This document shows, in pieces, positions 7,616 to 15,971 of a stretch of 23,760 nt of DNA. Position numbers and translations under genes: made by a program. Source of the DNA: an uncultured Collinsella sp. GTDB lineage: Bacteria > Actinomycetota > Coriobacteriia > Coriobacteriales > Coriobacteriaceae. The DNA lies in contig CALHDP010000008.1 of NCBI GenBank assembly GCA_938023085.1, forward strand, positions 1 through 23,760, given 5' to 3'. The notes under the pieces are model-generated. The model worked only from the letters and a program-made list of their open reading frames with translations. It was not told the DNA's origin and did no database searches. Position 1 is the stretch's first letter, and every line of letters starts with the position of its first letter.

Positions 7616-9916
7616 CTACTTAATCTTGGTCGTACCCGGTGCCAGGTTGGGGTCGGTTTCGTTGGCCTCGGTCTGGAAATGCTCGGTGTAGACGTTCTTG
7701 CCGTCGCGGAACATCTCGTAGTACTGCATCTTGGCGTAATCCTCGCGCGCCTTGGTGGCGGCTGCCGCTGCGGCGTCGTCACCGGTGACGTTGGAGGAGA
7801 GCGCCCAGCGCAGGCTGGCGTCCTCGTAGCCCACCGAGTTGATGGCGGGCAGCGACTTACGCAGCGTCATGTGCGCTTTCTGGTAGTCGGTCAGCGGTGC
7901 GCCGATTAGCTGCATCAGCTGGGTGGACAGGTAGTTGGTGGACAGGTCGTCGACCTCGCTCGTCTGGTCGCAGCCGGCAACGTCGTAGTTAGCCCAGATG
8001 ATGTAGTCGGTCTGCCACAGGCGCTCCTGATGCGTGGCATCGTCCTCGCCGGTAAACCACTTGTCGTTGAACTTGGACGGGAAGAACGGCTGGTGGTCGC
8101 CCCAGAACACCACGACCACCTTACGGTCGAGCTTGCTCAGGGCGTTGAGGAAGTAGCGAAGCGCCTGGTCGGACTGCTCGATGCACGAGACATACTCGTC
8201 GACATCGGAGAGCGTGCCGTCCTCGACGGTCTTGGCGTCCAGGTCGGTCGTGTCGATGTTCAGGTGCATCTGCTTGTCGACCGGCAGCAGGCCCGTGTCG
8301 TAGCCCGAGTGGTTCTGCATGGTCACGTCGAAGATAAACTGCGGATCGGCGTTCTGGTCGAGCAACTCAAGAATCTTGTCGTAGGTAGCCTGGTCGGTCA
8401 CCATGCCGCGCAGGGTGTCGGCTCCCTGGAAGTCGTTGATGGACAGGAACTGGTCAAAGCCAAAGTCCTTGTAGACGTTCTCGCGGTTCCAGTTGGTGGC
8501 GTGGTTGGGGTGCATGGCCGTGGTGGAATATCCGAGCGACTTGAACTGCTCTGCCAGGTTCCCGGTCGTTTCCATGTTGTAGATGGTGTAGGGGTACACG
8601 CCCGAGCCCAGGTTGGCCATGGAGTTGCCGGTCATAAACTCAAACTCGGTATTGGCGGTGCCGCCGCCGTAGGCGCTCACGTAGAGTTTGCCGCGGCTGA
8701 GGCAGTTGGACAGGCTCTTAAAGTACTGCGGGCCTTCGTAGCCGGCGCGCATGTTCTGGTAGATCGACAGATCCGAGAACGTCTCGTTCATGATGGCGAT
8801 GACCGTGGGCTTCTCGCTGTCGAACTGCTCCTTTGCGGCGGCGCGCTCGTCGCTCTTGGCGGCGTCGGACTTGTCGTAGGCCTTGGCGTACTTTTTGAGC
8901 GTGGCTTTGGCATCGTCGACGGAGTAGTCGGCGGGTTTGGGCGGCTTGATGGACTGCGCTGCGCTAATGAAAGCGGGCAGGTAGCCCTCGCGCCAGTAGC
9001 TCTCGAGCGGGCGCCAGGTGTAGACGGTGATGCCGAGGGTGTTGTAGTAGTCGATGAGCGTGACATGCGCGGTCACACCGCCCAGGCACAGCACGGCGAC
9101 GAGCAGGTTGGTGAGCAGGATGCGCTTGGCGTTGGCGGCGCCCTTCTGGCGATGCGGCGCGACCAGGCCGGCGTACTCGCACAGCAGAATGGCGATGGCG
9201 GTAAAGCCCATGGACAGCACGCAGAACAGCGAGATGGAGAAGGTGTAGCCGTTGCCGGCGACCGCGGCGGCGGTGGAGATGGCCGAAAGGTCGCCCGGCT
9301 GGATGGGCATGGATTTAAACGTGATGACGAAGAACTCGGCAATGCCCAGGACAAAGAGGGCAAAGGCCAGGACCGCGGGAGCTGCGCCATGGCGCTGGAA
9401 CAGGAAGAACAGGCCGACCATGAGCGTGGTGATGATGGCCCACTCGAGCAGGATGCACAGGGGGTAGACCCAGGTAAAGTCGTGGTTGGACGAGACCTCC
9501 ATGCCCAGCAGCGCAAAGACGCCGGCGAGCAGCAGGCACAGGACGGCGGCGACGAGTGGTTTGCCCACAAAGGCGCCGCGCAGGCGGGCGAGCTTGCCGG
9601 TGGGGGCGGGCGCATCGGCCGAGGCGAACGCAAAGACGCGCGGGGCGATGCGGTCGCGGGCGATGCTGGCCCAAGCGCAGCCGGTGAGGATGGCGTTGGT
9701 CAGGATGAGCATCACAAAGGCGAGCGGCTCGTTTTGGGCGACGAGGCCAATGGCGCCCCAAATGGTCAAAAAGAGCTGGAACAGGCCGAAGGCGACACTC
9801 CACCCAAGAGCGCTTTTGGCAACGGTGCCCGACTGGGCGCGAACGGCCTTGGCCTCGCGCAAGACAAGGTAGACGGTCGCCGCAAGACCGACGAGCGAGA
9901 TGGCGGCAGCGAACAT
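7616..9916 (-). CDS. LTA synthase/MdoB-like membrane phosphotransferase
   Basis: A 766-residue protein of the alkaline-phosphatase superfamily. The first 300 or so residues hold about eight hydrophobic segments, more than the five of LtaS. The C-terminal part is the extracellular sulfatase-like domain: NETF (377-380) supplies a metal-binding glutamate, GGGTANTE holds the likely nucleophile Thr420, MQNHSGY has His536, and WGDHQ has Asp607 and His608. Such enzymes move phosphoglycerol from phosphatidylglycerol to a growing polymer or glycan, or decorate surface glycans. No teichoic acid gene lies beside it, so the acceptor is unknown. The ATG at 9916 is chosen over the GTG at 9931 because AGGAG sits seven to eight bases before it and the GTG overlaps that site. 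I see no convincing promoter in the 213-base divergent gap to 10130. Confidence 0.92.
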   Translation of the reverse strand: MFAAAISLVGLAATVYLVLREAKAVRAQSGTVAKSALGWSVAFGLFQLFLTIWGAIGLVAQNEPLAFVMLILTNAILTGCAWASIARDRIAPRVFAFASADAPAPTGKLARLRGAFVGKPLVAAVLCLLLAGVFALLGMEVSSNHDFTWVYPLCILLEWAIITTLMVGLFFLFQRHGAAPAVLAFALFVLGIAEFFVITFKSMPIQPGDLSAISTAAAVAGNGYTFSISLFCVLSMGFTAIAILLCEYAGLVAPHRQKGAANAKRILLTNLLVAVLCLGGVTAHVTLIDYYNTLGITVYTWRPLESYWREGYLPAFISAAQSIKPPKPADYSVDDAKATLKKYAKAYDKSDAAKSDERAAAKEQFDSEKPTVIAIMNETFSDLSIYQNMRAGYEGPQYFKSLSNCLSRGKLYVSAYGGGTANTEFEFMTGNSMANLGSGVYPYTIYNMETTGNLAEQFKSLGYSTTAMHPNHATNWNRENVYKDFGFDQFLSINDFQGADTLRGMVTDQATYDKILELLDQNADPQFIFDVTMQNHSGYDTGLLPVDKQMHLNIDTTDLDAKTVEDGTLSDVDEYVSCIEQSDQALRYFLNALSKLDRKVVVVFWGDHQPFFPSKFNDKWFTGEDDATHQERLWQTDYIIWANYDVAGCDQTSEVDDLSTNYLSTQLMQLIGAPLTDYQKAHMTLRKSLPAINSVGYEDASLRWALSSNVTGDDAAAAAATKAREDYAKMQYYEMFRDGKNVYTEHFQTEANETDPNLAPGTTKIK

Positions 9917-10129
9917 GCTGAGACTCCTCACAAACTAAAACCTACGAAAGCGGGGGTTTACCCGATTGTTACCAAGATATGCGCTGCAACTGGTGGCTGC
10001 GCACAACAACCAGCCATATTAACGCGCACGTGTGGCGGTGTGGCGCAATGTAATGGCGACCTGCGCGATAATGGACGGGAATTACACGGAAACGTAAAGG
10101 CTTCTTAAAGAATTAGCGAGGATGAGGCG

Positions 10130-10978
10130 ATGAACGAGCAGGTTTGCACCAAGGCTGTGGATGCGTGTGGCTATCCGGTCGAGACGACGGGCAATGCGGT
10201 GCTGGACACGTTGGAGCACCGTTCCTCCACGCGTGCCTTCGCGCGTGATGACGACGACCGTCCCGTGGCGGTGACCGACGAGCAGCGTGCGGCGATTTTG
10301 CATGCGGCGAGCCGTGCGCCGTCGGCGGGCGCCATGATGATGTATTCCATCGTAAGCATTCGCGAGCAGGCTACGCTGGACCGCCTCGCCGACCTGTGCG
10401 ACCACCAGCCCATGATCGCTAAGGCGCCCTGGGCACTAATATTTGTGGTCGACTATGCCAAGTGGATCGATCTGTTTGAGCACGTGGGCTGCTTTGAGCC
10501 CGAGTTTGTAGAGCGTACGGGCAAGGCGCCCCGCCGCGCGCCGGGTCTGGGCGACTTTGCCATTGCGGCGCAAGATGCCGTGATTGCCGCGCAAAACGCC
10601 GTGGTTGCCGCCGAGGCCCTGGGGCTGGGGAGCTGCTATATCGGCGATGTCGTCGAGAATGCCGAGGAAGTGGCCGAGCTGCTGGATCTGCCTCCGTATA
10701 CCATGCCGCTGTCGATGCTCATCATCGGCACGCCCCGCAAGGAGCGTTCGGCGATTGCGCATCCCGTGGTGAACCTGGTGCACGAGGAGCGCTACCGCCG
10801 TGCGGACGACGCGACCATGGATGCGCAGGTGGCCGAGATGGATGCGATGTTTCGCCCGCACGCCCGCGAGGTGGGGGAGCGCGTCGTGGATATCTACACC
10901 CGCAAGCACACGAGCCTCTTTATGGCCGAGATGAGCCGCTCCATGGAGTGGTGGTTCAAAAACTGGCTCGGAAAATGA
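10130..10978 (+). CDS. Nitroreductase-family FMN oxidoreductase
   Basis: A 282-residue protein with the nitroreductase fold. HRSSTRAF near residue 30 and ASRAPSAGAMMMYS near residue 65 are the typical FMN-phosphate-binding segments. IAAQNAVVAAEALGLGSCYIG around residues 155-175 and LSMLIIGTP near residue 198 are also diagnostic. About 60 extra residues follow the core and end in an aromatic stretch, MEWWFKNWLGK, an extension found in some NfsA-like members. It should use NAD(P)H to reduce nitro compounds, quinones or another small acceptor; the natural substrate cannot be inferred. The ATG has AGGATGAGG ahead. It is a single gene divergent from the LtaS-like gene and followed by its own hairpin. 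Confidence 0.92.
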   Translation: MNEQVCTKAVDACGYPVETTGNAVLDTLEHRSSTRAFARDDDDRPVAVTDEQRAAILHAASRAPSAGAMMMYSIVSIREQATLDRLADLCDHQPMIAKAPWALIFVVDYAKWIDLFEHVGCFEPEFVERTGKAPRRAPGLGDFAIAAQDAVIAAQNAVVAAEALGLGSCYIGDVVENAEEVAELLDLPPYTMPLSMLIIGTPRKERSAIAHPVVNLVHEERYRRADDATMDAQVAEMDAMFRPHAREVGERVVDIYTRKHTSLFMAEMSRSMEWWFKNWLGK

Positions 10979-10980
10979 CG

Positions 10981-11016
10981 AATGTGACAAGGGGATAGTC
11001 CCTTTGTCACATTTCA
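10981..11016. terminator. Palindromic terminator-like hairpin
   Basis: A 14-bp stem (10981-10994 with 11000-11013, one G-T pair) with a 5-nt loop starts two bases after the nitroreductase stop. The T tail is short. Its inner part shares ACAAAGGGAC (reverse strand) with the hairpin at 13466-13503, suggesting a dispersed palindrome family reused as terminators. Confidence 0.7.
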
Positions 11017-11095
11017 TATCTCCGCGGTAGCCTAAAGACTGTATAAATCTTTATCTAGCTGGGAAAACAGTGCATTAAACCATGGGCCGATTACC

Positions 11096-11101
11096 TATAA
11101 T
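11096..11101 (+). promoter_or_regulatory. Likely -10 box of kup
   Basis: A perfect TATAAT lies 36 bases ahead of the kup ATG. No good -35 is present 16-18 bp upstream, so an activator may be required. I see no room for, or sign of, a c-di-AMP riboswitch in the 120 bases after the preceding hairpin. Confidence 0.5.
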
Positions 11102-11136
11102 TCCTTCGAACATTAAAGTTGGGAGGAAACCGGCTT

Positions 11137-13164
11137 ATGGAACAAAAGGCTAAGGAGGCAGCCTCGCACGCTGCGATTCCTGTGAGCATCTCGGCGATGC
11201 TCGTCACGCTGGGCGTGGTGTACGGCGATATCGGCACCAGCCCTATGTATGTAACCAAGGCGCTCGTTGCCGGCAACGGCGGCATCGGAAGCGTCACGGA
11301 GGAGTTCGTGCTCGGCGCGCTCTCCCTTGTCGTGTGGACGGTCACGCTGCTGACCACCATCAAGTATGTGCTCATCTCGCTGCGCGCCGATAACCATGGT
11401 GAGGGTGGCATCTTTGCCCTGTACAGCCTGGTCAAGCGCTGCGGCAAGTGGCTTATCATCCCCGCCATGCTGGGTGGCGCCGCGCTGCTCGCCGACGGCA
11501 TCCTGACGCCGGCCGTTACCGTTACCACGGCCATCGAGGGCCTGCGCACCATCCCGGCGGTCCATGCCGCGCTCGGTGACGACCAGGGCCGCGTTGTCGC
11601 CATCACGCTCGCCATTATCATCGTGCTCTTCTTGGTACAGCGCATCGGTACGGCCAAGATCGGTCACGCCTTTGGCCCCATCATGACGCTGTGGTTCCTG
11701 TTCCTGGGCGGCACGGGTCTGTTCTTTGTCTTCCAGCACCCCGCGGTGCTGCTGTGCCTCAACCCGGTGCGCGGCATCGCCTTTTTGCTGAGCCCCAACA
11801 ACCACGCGGGTATCATGATTCTGGGCAGTTGCTTCCTCGCCACCACCGGTGCCGAGGCGCTCTACTCCGACATGGGCCACGTCGGCCGCGGCAACATCTA
11901 CGCTACCTGGCCGTTCGTTAAGTGCTGCCTGCTGCTTTCCTATATGGGCCAGGGCGCTTGGCTTATGAACAACGCTGCCAACCCCGAGCTCATGGGCATT
12001 GCCGACCTCAACCCCTTCTATCAGATGCTCGCCCCGGGCCTGCGTCCCTTTGCCGTAGGCCTTTCCACCGTCGCGGCCATCATTGCCTCGCAGGCGCTCA
12101 TCACCGGCGCATTCTCGCTGGTGTCCGAGGCCAGCCGTCTGGACCTCATGCCGCACATGCAGGTCTTCTACCCTGCCGAGACCAAGGGCCAGCTCTATAT
12201 TCCCATGGTCAACAACGTCATGCTTGTCGGCTGCGTCATCGTGGTGCTGCTGTTCCAGAACTCGGCGCATATGGAAGCCGCCTACGGCCTTGCCATTACG
12301 CTGACTATGATGTGCACCACGCTGCTGCTCTTCTTCTACCTGCACGAGGAGCGCAAGCTCAAGGTTGCTCCGTGGATCTTCGCGGCCTTCTTCCTTTTGC
12401 TCGAAGGCTTCTTCTTCGTGAGCTCGCTCACCAAGTTCTTCCACGGCGGCTACTTCACCATCCTCATGGCTGCACTCATCATGGGCATCATGGTGTGCTG
12501 GTACAACGGTACGGCTGTTGAGCAGCGCCAGTTTACGCTGCTGCCGCTGCGCAGCTACCTGCCGCAGCTCAAGCGCCTGCGCGACGACGACCGTTACGAG
12601 CGTCTGAGCGACAACATCGTGTACCTGACCAAGGACACCCATACCGACTATATCGACCGCGATATCGTCTACTCGATCTTGGACAAGCATCCCAAGCGCG
12701 CTCGCGCCTGGTGGTTCGTGAATGTCGAGACCATGGACGAACCGCACACTTTTGCCTATTCGGTCGAGACGTTCGGCACCGACTACGTGTTCCGCGTGCA
12801 TCTGTACCTGGGCTACAAGATCAACCAGCGCGTCAATGCCTACCTGCGTCAGGTTGTTCAGGACCTGGCTGCCACCGGCGAGCTGCCGCCGCAGACGCAT
12901 GACTACTCGGTCTACAAGGATCCGGGCAACATCGGTACGTTCAAGTTCGTCCTGATCCGTAAGCTTCTGGCGCCCGAAAGCGATGTGGAGCCCAGCGAGC
13001 GCACGGCCATCACGCTCAAGTACATTATCCGCCGCGCCGCCGGCACGCCCGCGCGTTGGTACGGCCTGGAGAACTCCAACGTGAGCTTTGAGTACGTGCC
13101 GCTGTTCACCAAGTTCAAGGCCGTGAACAAGATGCAGCGCCTGGCCCCCAACGAGCGGCCGTAG
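11137..13164 (+). CDS. kup: Kup-family potassium uptake permease
   Basis: A 675-residue membrane protein of the KUP/HAK/KT family, a proton-coupled K+ importer. VVYGDIGTSPMYV at residues 27-39 is the family's hallmark first helix. About twelve hydrophobic segments run to roughly residue 455, with the conserved GGIFALYSL and GTGAEALYSDMGHVG-type motifs. A cytoplasmic domain of about 200 residues follows. Length is close to the usual 620-670. The ATG at 11137 is chosen because GGGAGG (11121-11126) lies ten bases ahead; an in-frame TTG at 11119 overlaps that site. Downstream lie a one-TM small protein gene and a KdpDE-type two-component system, which makes the whole stretch a potassium-homeostasis block. 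Confidence 0.95.
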   Translation: MEQKAKEAASHAAIPVSISAMLVTLGVVYGDIGTSPMYVTKALVAGNGGIGSVTEEFVLGALSLVVWTVTLLTTIKYVLISLRADNHGEGGIFALYSLVKRCGKWLIIPAMLGGAALLADGILTPAVTVTTAIEGLRTIPAVHAALGDDQGRVVAITLAIIIVLFLVQRIGTAKIGHAFGPIMTLWFLFLGGTGLFFVFQHPAVLLCLNPVRGIAFLLSPNNHAGIMILGSCFLATTGAEALYSDMGHVGRGNIYATWPFVKCCLLLSYMGQGAWLMNNAANPELMGIADLNPFYQMLAPGLRPFAVGLSTVAAIIASQALITGAFSLVSEASRLDLMPHMQVFYPAETKGQLYIPMVNNVMLVGCVIVVLLFQNSAHMEAAYGLAITLTMMCTTLLLFFYLHEERKLKVAPWIFAAFFLLLEGFFFVSSLTKFFHGGYFTILMAALIMGIMVCWYNGTAVEQRQFTLLPLRSYLPQLKRLRDDDRYERLSDNIVYLTKDTHTDYIDRDIVYSILDKHPKRARAWWFVNVETMDEPHTFAYSVETFGTDYVFRVHLYLGYKINQRVNAYLRQVVQDLAATGELPPQTHDYSVYKDPGNIGTFKFVLIRKLLAPESDVEPSERTAITLKYIIRRAAGTPARWYGLENSNVSFEYVPLFTKFKAVNKMQRLAPNERP

Positions 13165-13225
13165 GCGCCGACGGGTTGCACGGAGTTGGTTTTCGATGGA
13201 CAAGATTGAGACCGGGGAGGCAAAC

Positions 13226-13420
13226 ATGGATGCAAAGATGCTTGATGGCCGCGAGGTGGTTGCCGAGCTGGTACGTGAGGCACGTGTCGACGCCGCCGAA
13301 GATCGGTTTTTGACGAACCGCGCCAACATGGATATGGCCGACCGCGTGATCTCGATCGTGGCACTGGTATTTGGAGCGGTGTGCGTGTGTGCCCTGCTCG
13401 CGCACGTGCTGTTTGTCTAG
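13226..13420 (+). CDS. Small single-pass membrane protein
   Basis: A 64-residue protein I do not recognise. The first 40 residues are charged and polar (DGREVVAELVREARVDAAED). A hydrophobic segment, ISIVALVFGAVCVCALLAHVLFV, spans roughly residues 42-64 and ends the protein, so the body probably faces the cytoplasm as a tail-anchored protein. The ATG at 13226 has GGGGAGG five bases ahead. An upstream in-frame ATG at 13196, with a weaker GGAG, would give 74 residues. It begins 61 bases after kup and is followed by a terminator, so the two are likely cotranscribed. It could be a Kup accessory or regulatory peptide, or unrelated; nothing in the sequence decides this. Confidence 0.7.
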   Translation: MDAKMLDGREVVAELVREARVDAAEDRFLTNRANMDMADRVISIVALVFGAVCVCALLAHVLFV

Positions 13421-13451
13421 CGACCGCCGGCTGCAAAGGCTATACACTTGG

Positions 13452-13512
13452 AACCACCACAAGGGAAACCACCACAAAGGTGCCTGTCCCTTTGTGGTGG
13501 TTTTTGTTTTTG
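13452..13512 (+). terminator. Strong terminator with duplicated left arm
   Basis: The 15-bp stem (13466-13480 with 13489-13503) and 8-nt loop are followed by TTTTTGTTTTT. A near copy of the left arm, AACCACCACAAGGG (13452-13465), sits directly ahead and could pair with the same right arm. It ends the kup transcript just before kdpD. Confidence 0.88.
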
Positions 13513-13531
13513 AGAGAGGGGCGGGGCGCTG

Positions 13532-15157
13532 ATGGACGTCCGTACGGATGGTGATATTGCCGATAGCTTTTGGTGGCGGCGCACAACGCTGACGCGCCGC
13601 ACTCCTCTGTATGACGCCTGCGTATCGGTGGGGCTGCTGGTCGCGGCGACGATTGTGGGCGCGTTGCTCGACCATCCGGGTCTCGCGCCGAGCATCATGA
13701 TCGTCTATGTGTTCGCCGTTCAGCTGTGCGCATTCTTTACCTGGAGTCGCCTGTATTGCTTGCTGAGCTCGGCTGCCGCCGTGGCGCTCTACAACTTCTT
13801 GTTTGTCGACCCGCGCTACTCGCTGTCGCTTATCGACCGCGGCTATCCCGGCATGTTCTTCATCATGTTTGTGGTCTCGCTTGTGTCGAGCTCGATTGCG
13901 TTGGCCCTGCGCCGCGCCTTGGCACAGGCTGCCGCCAGCGACCGCCGCACGCATATGGTGCTCGAGACCAACCGCATGCTGCAGCGGTGCGCCGATCAGC
14001 AGCAGATTGTCCATGCTATGTCAACGCAGCTGGCGCGTCTTTCGGGCTGTCCGGTCGTGTGGTACAGCGCTGACGCCGAGGGCGATGACCTGCTGCCGCG
14101 TGCGACGTACACGGCCGTGGGCGATGCCGCGCCGGTGCACGAGCTGGCGCCGCAGATGCCGCCGCGGCTCTCGGCGTCCGCCTATGTGGGAACGCCGCTC
14201 GACGCCACGTTTGGCGGCTCGGCGTTTTATGGCATCTACCTGACGGTTCGCACGGGCGACGGCTTCGTGCGCTCGGGCGACCCCGCCTCGGTGGTGGGCG
14301 TGCTGGCTATCGTTGCCGAGCCCGACGTGCTGACGCATGAGGAGCGGACGCTTGCCGATGCTATCGTGAGCGAAGGCGAGCTGGCACTCGACCGCGCCCG
14401 CGCCATGGAGGCCCGCGAGGAGGCGGCGGTGCTCGCCAAAAACGAACAGTTGCGCGCCAACCTGCTGCGCTCAATCTCGCACGATCTGCGCACGCCGCTT
14501 ACCAGTATTTCGGGTAATGCCGACGTGCTGCTCGACCAGGGCTCGACCGGCACCGCCGTGCTCGACGCCCAAACGCGCCGCGGCCTGCTCCTGTCCATTC
14601 GCTCGGATGCGCAATGGCTCAACGCTACCGTCGAGAACCTACTTGCCATCACCAAGCTCGAGGGCGACGGTATGCATCTGTCGACTACGCTCGAGCTCAT
14701 GGACGATATCGTCGAGGAGGCGCTGCGCCACGTAAGTCCGGCCGTGCGCGAGCACGACCTTAAGGTGGTGGCGTGCGATGAGCCGGCGCTCGTCAACGTC
14801 GATGCGCGCCTGATGGTGCAGCTGGTGGTCAATCTGGTGAACAACGCCATCACCTATACGCCCGCAGGCTCGCATATCATGATTTCGATTAGCGTCGACG
14901 ATGGACGCGTGGCGTGCTCGGTGGCCGATGATGGTCCGGGCATCGCACCCGAGGATCGCGAGCGCATCTTTGAGTCGTTCTACACCGCCAACCACGGTCT
15001 GGCTGACAGTCACCGCAGCGTGGGCCTGGGTCTTTCGCTCTGCCGCTCCATTGCGCTGGCGCATGGCGGTAGCATAGAGGTTGCCGCGGCGGACCCGCAC
15101 GGCTCGGTCTTTACGATTGAGCTTCCTGCCGCCGACGTTTCGTTTGATAAGGAGTAG
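13532..15157 (+). CDS. kdpD: KdpD-like sensor histidine kinase, short form
   Basis: A 541-residue membrane kinase matching the C-terminal part of KdpD. Four closely spaced helices (about residues 27-135, with YNFLFVDPRYSL between the third and fourth) form the DUF4118 sensor. A GAF-like region follows at about 155-285. The dimerisation domain has SHDLRTP with the phospho-accepting His317, and the ATPase domain has the N box LVNNAITYTP (Asn437-Asn438), DDGPGI and GLGLSL. The N-terminal KdpD/USP segment of about 350-400 residues found in full-length KdpD is absent, with no remnant upstream, because the start follows a terminator and a purine-rich ribosome site. It sits four bases ahead of its response regulator. 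The likely signal is K+ limitation or turgor, by family knowledge. Confidence 0.9.
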   Translation: MDVRTDGDIADSFWWRRTTLTRRTPLYDACVSVGLLVAATIVGALLDHPGLAPSIMIVYVFAVQLCAFFTWSRLYCLLSSAAAVALYNFLFVDPRYSLSLIDRGYPGMFFIMFVVSLVSSSIALALRRALAQAAASDRRTHMVLETNRMLQRCADQQQIVHAMSTQLARLSGCPVVWYSADAEGDDLLPRATYTAVGDAAPVHELAPQMPPRLSASAYVGTPLDATFGGSAFYGIYLTVRTGDGFVRSGDPASVVGVLAIVAEPDVLTHEERTLADAIVSEGELALDRARAMEAREEAAVLAKNEQLRANLLRSISHDLRTPLTSISGNADVLLDQGSTGTAVLDAQTRRGLLLSIRSDAQWLNATVENLLAITKLEGDGMHLSTTLELMDDIVEEALRHVSPAVREHDLKVVACDEPALVNVDARLMVQLVVNLVNNAITYTPAGSHIMISISVDDGRVACSVADDGPGIAPEDRERIFESFYTANHGLADSHRSVGLGLSLCRSIALAHGGSIEVAAADPHGSVFTIELPAADVSFDKE

Positions 15158-15161
15158 CGCT

Positions 15162-15875
15162 GTGCCGAACTCTGCCGTAAAACCGCTCATCTTGGTCGTT
15201 GAGGACGACCATGCCGTCCGCAATCTTATTGTTGCCGCGCTCGAGGCGCACGGCTTGCGCCATATGGCTGTGGAGACCGCCCATGCCGCCATCGCCGCCG
15301 CCTCGTCGCAGACGCCGAGCATTGTGCTGCTCGATCTGGGCCTGCCCGATATGGACGGCGTCAAGGTGGTGGAGTCGGTGCGCGCATGGTCGGGCATGCC
15401 GATTATCGTGGTCTCGGCGCGCAGCGAGGATGCGGACAAAATCCGCGCGCTCGATGCCGGTGCCGACGACTATCTGACCAAGCCGTTTTCGGTCGAGGAG
15501 CTGCTCGCGCGCATTCGCACGACGCTCAGGCGCCTTTCGTATGCGCAAACGGGCGGCGTTGTCTCCGAGGGCTCGTTCGATACCGGCGAGCTGCATATCG
15601 ATTTTGATGCCGGCATCGCCACGATGGATGGCGAGGAACTGCATCTGACGCCGATCGAGTATAAGCTCCTGTGCCTGCTGGCACACAACGCCGACAAGGT
15701 ACTGACGCACCAGTTTATCCTGCACGAGATTTGGGGCACGGCAACTAAGAGCGACCTGGCGAGCCTGCGCGTCTTTATGGGCACGCTGCGCAAGAAGATT
15801 GAGTCCGACCCCGCGCATCCGCGCTATATCCAAACGCACGTGGGTATCGGCTATCGCCTGGTCACCCAAGGGTAG
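15162..15875 (+). CDS. kdpE: KdpE-like response regulator
   Basis: A 237-residue OmpR/PhoB-type regulator. The receiver domain has the acidic pair EDD near residue 13, phospho-acceptor Asp58 in LLDLGLPDMDG, and Lys107 in YLTKPFS. The C-terminal winged helix includes LTPIEYKLLCLLAHNADKV and ends YIQTHVGIGYRL, as in KdpE. The start is a GTG at 15162 with AAGGAG seven bases ahead; the open frame reaches further upstream but has no better start. It follows the kinase by four bases, so the pair is one operon. KdpE normally activates kdpFABC, which is not in this window; nearby kup is the obvious alternative target. Confidence 0.93.
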   Translation: MPNSAVKPLILVVEDDHAVRNLIVAALEAHGLRHMAVETAHAAIAAASSQTPSIVLLDLGLPDMDGVKVVESVRAWSGMPIIVVSARSEDADKIRALDAGADDYLTKPFSVEELLARIRTTLRRLSYAQTGGVVSEGSFDTGELHIDFDAGIATMDGEELHLTPIEYKLLCLLAHNADKVLTHQFILHEIWGTATKSDLASLRVFMGTLRKKIESDPAHPRYIQTHVGIGYRLVTQG

Positions 15876-15900
15876 GACGGCGTCCGCCATTCCACTATGA

Positions 15901-15971
15901 GTTGCGGTGAAATACGGTCTAAATTTGCCTAATTCCAGGCAAAACAGTCCGTATTCCACCGCAACTTTGTT
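15901..15971. terminator. Nested hairpin between convergent genes
   Basis: Outer arms 15901-15917 and 15949-15965 pair over 17 bp with one mismatch. Inside, TTTGCCT (15924-15930) pairs with AGGCAAA (15937-15943). A T-rich tail follows on the plus strand. It is placed to end kdpE and, in the other direction, overlaps the end of the rRNA methyltransferase gene. Its two-stem design is longer than an ordinary terminator, so it may belong to a palindromic repeat family. Confidence 0.7.

Noticed and set aside
7059..7623. Several open frames across the hairpin array
   Set aside because: They run through repeats whose 62-bp period is not a multiple of three, overlap each other, have no ribosome site and show no domain.
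8030..10108. A 692-residue plus-strand open frame opposite the LtaS-like gene
   Set aside because: Low-complexity Gly/Val/Glu/Asp-rich shadow of a GC-rich gene whose minus strand has clear catalytic motifs.
11014..11136. A c-di-AMP or other K+-linked riboswitch before kup
   Set aside because: Only about 120 bases are available, and no paired domains or expression-platform terminator are visible.
11113..13329. A 738-residue minus-strand open frame opposite kup
   Set aside because: His/Gln/Asp-rich antisense shadow of kup; no domain and no ribosome site.
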